From positions 1 to 5,428 of the forward strand of contig USJP01000135.1 in the NCBI GenBank assembly GCA_900555105.1: DNA of 5,428 nt. The letters run 5' to 3'. This document shows positions 5,356-5,428 of the stretch, piece after piece. Each line of letters begins with the position of its first letter. The stretch's first letter is position 1. The position numbers and the translations under genes are program-made. The notes beneath the pieces are model-generated. The model ran no database searches. It saw only the letters and a list, made by a program, of their open reading frames with translations, and had not been told where the DNA came from. The DNA is from an uncultured Coriobacteriaceae bacterium. GTDB lineage: Bacteria > Actinomycetota > Coriobacteriia > Coriobacteriales > UMGS124.

Positions 5356-5428
5356 CCTCATTCGGTGACGAATGCCATCACCTCGCTGCGCAAGGCTGAA
5401 TGTGTCGAACGCCAGCATGGGTGCCTCC
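5356..5428 (+). pseudogene. 5'-truncated second copy of the Crp-like gene (HTH region), running off the window
   Basis: Read in frame, this stretch encodes PHSVTNAITSLRKAECVER followed by QHGCL, which aligns with P192-L216 of the Crp-like protein at 1215-1919. From 5365 onward it differs from that gene by a single silent base. Just upstream, PHS against PNS is similar, with wobble-position changes (CCT/CCC, TCG/TCC); farther left the similarity ends. The in-frame TAA at 5326 and the absence of any cNMP-binding-like sequence show that the N-terminal half is missing here. It could be a remnant of a duplicated gene, a recombination junction, or a contig-end overlap. What follows the right edge is unknown. 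Confidence 0.6.
5365..5428 (+). repeat. Direct repeat copy B, ending at the window edge
   Basis: This 64-bp copy of 1797-1860 has one mismatch (T at 5373). The last 55 bases (5374-5428) are identical to 1806-1860 and stop exactly at the last base of the window, so the true right boundary of the repeat cannot be seen. Confidence 0.97.

Larger units (their letters stand above)
5138..5364. other. Intergenic region upstream of luxR, no gene recognised
   Basis: These 227 bp hold the RBS and probable promoter of the minus-strand luxR gene. No open frame on the plus strand resembles a protein family. A small plus-strand frame starting at 5312 (18 codons) has no convincing ribosome site. The plus-strand frame that leads into the crp-like fragment has a TAA at 5326-5328, so the fragment has no intact N-terminal portion here. 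Confidence 0.6.

Noticed and set aside
5312..5368. Small plus-strand open frame of 18 codons (ATG at 5312)
   Set aside because: No convincing ribosome site and no hydrophobic or known small-protein pattern; it runs into the crp-like repeat out of frame.
1797..5428. Insertion sequence or integrative element delimited by the direct repeat
   Set aside because: No transposase, integrase, terminal inverted repeat or short target duplication is visible. The repeat is part of a coding sequence, so a mobile element is not supported beyond a speculative att-like reading.
1..5428. CRISPR arrays, tRNA or rRNA genes
   Set aside because: No regularly spaced repeats and no cloverleaf-like or conserved rRNA stretches were found on either strand by reading.

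Overview
The window looks like a piece of a moderately GC-rich actinobacterial genome, most likely an anaerobic gut member of the Coriobacteriia (Eggerthellaceae-like). The basis is the gene set: a Tat-exported, FAD-dependent fumarate-reductase-family flavoprotein next to a LuxR-type regulator whose N-terminal half is a 12-helix membrane domain. That pairing is greatly expanded in Eggerthellaceae. The assignment is inference from gene content only.

Layout, left to right: (1) the 3' part of a major facilitator superfamily transporter, cut by the left edge (2-1123, +); (2) a 91-bp gap with a perfect 7-bp-arm inverted repeat; (3) a complete Crp/Fnr-family regulator (1215-1919, +) with a strong Shine-Dalgarno; (4) a 200-bp gap with three GGTAC-core half-sites arranged as overlapping inverted repeats, a good operator candidate; (5) a complete Tat-signal FAD reductase of 519 residues (2120-3679, +); (6) a strong hairpin terminator shared by two convergent genes (3693-3719); (7) a membrane-anchored LuxR-family regulator (3725-5137, -); (8) about 230 bp with the luxR promoter region and no recognisable gene; (9) at the right edge, a 64-bp near-exact direct copy of the DNA-binding part of the Crp-like gene.

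Working model: the exported flavoprotein reduces a small molecule, probably as a terminal electron acceptor, outside the cytoplasmic membrane. The convergent membrane LuxR protein senses the substrate or the membrane state and controls reductase expression through the sites at 1976-2031. The Crp-like protein may add a second layer of control. The reductase keeps the FAD motifs, but the Arg-containing C-terminal motif of true fumarate reductases is replaced by Y-Q-G-S-G-N, so fumarate is unlikely as substrate and the substrate cannot be named. No electron-transfer partner (cytochrome, FMN-binding protein, quinol dehydrogenase) is encoded in the window.

The most unusual structural signal is the repeat of the Crp-like 3' region, which brackets exactly the reductase plus luxR pair. 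Its last 55 bases are identical and end exactly at the window edge. This fits a tandem or looped arrangement of the module, a paralogous locus, or a k-mer overlap at a contig end.
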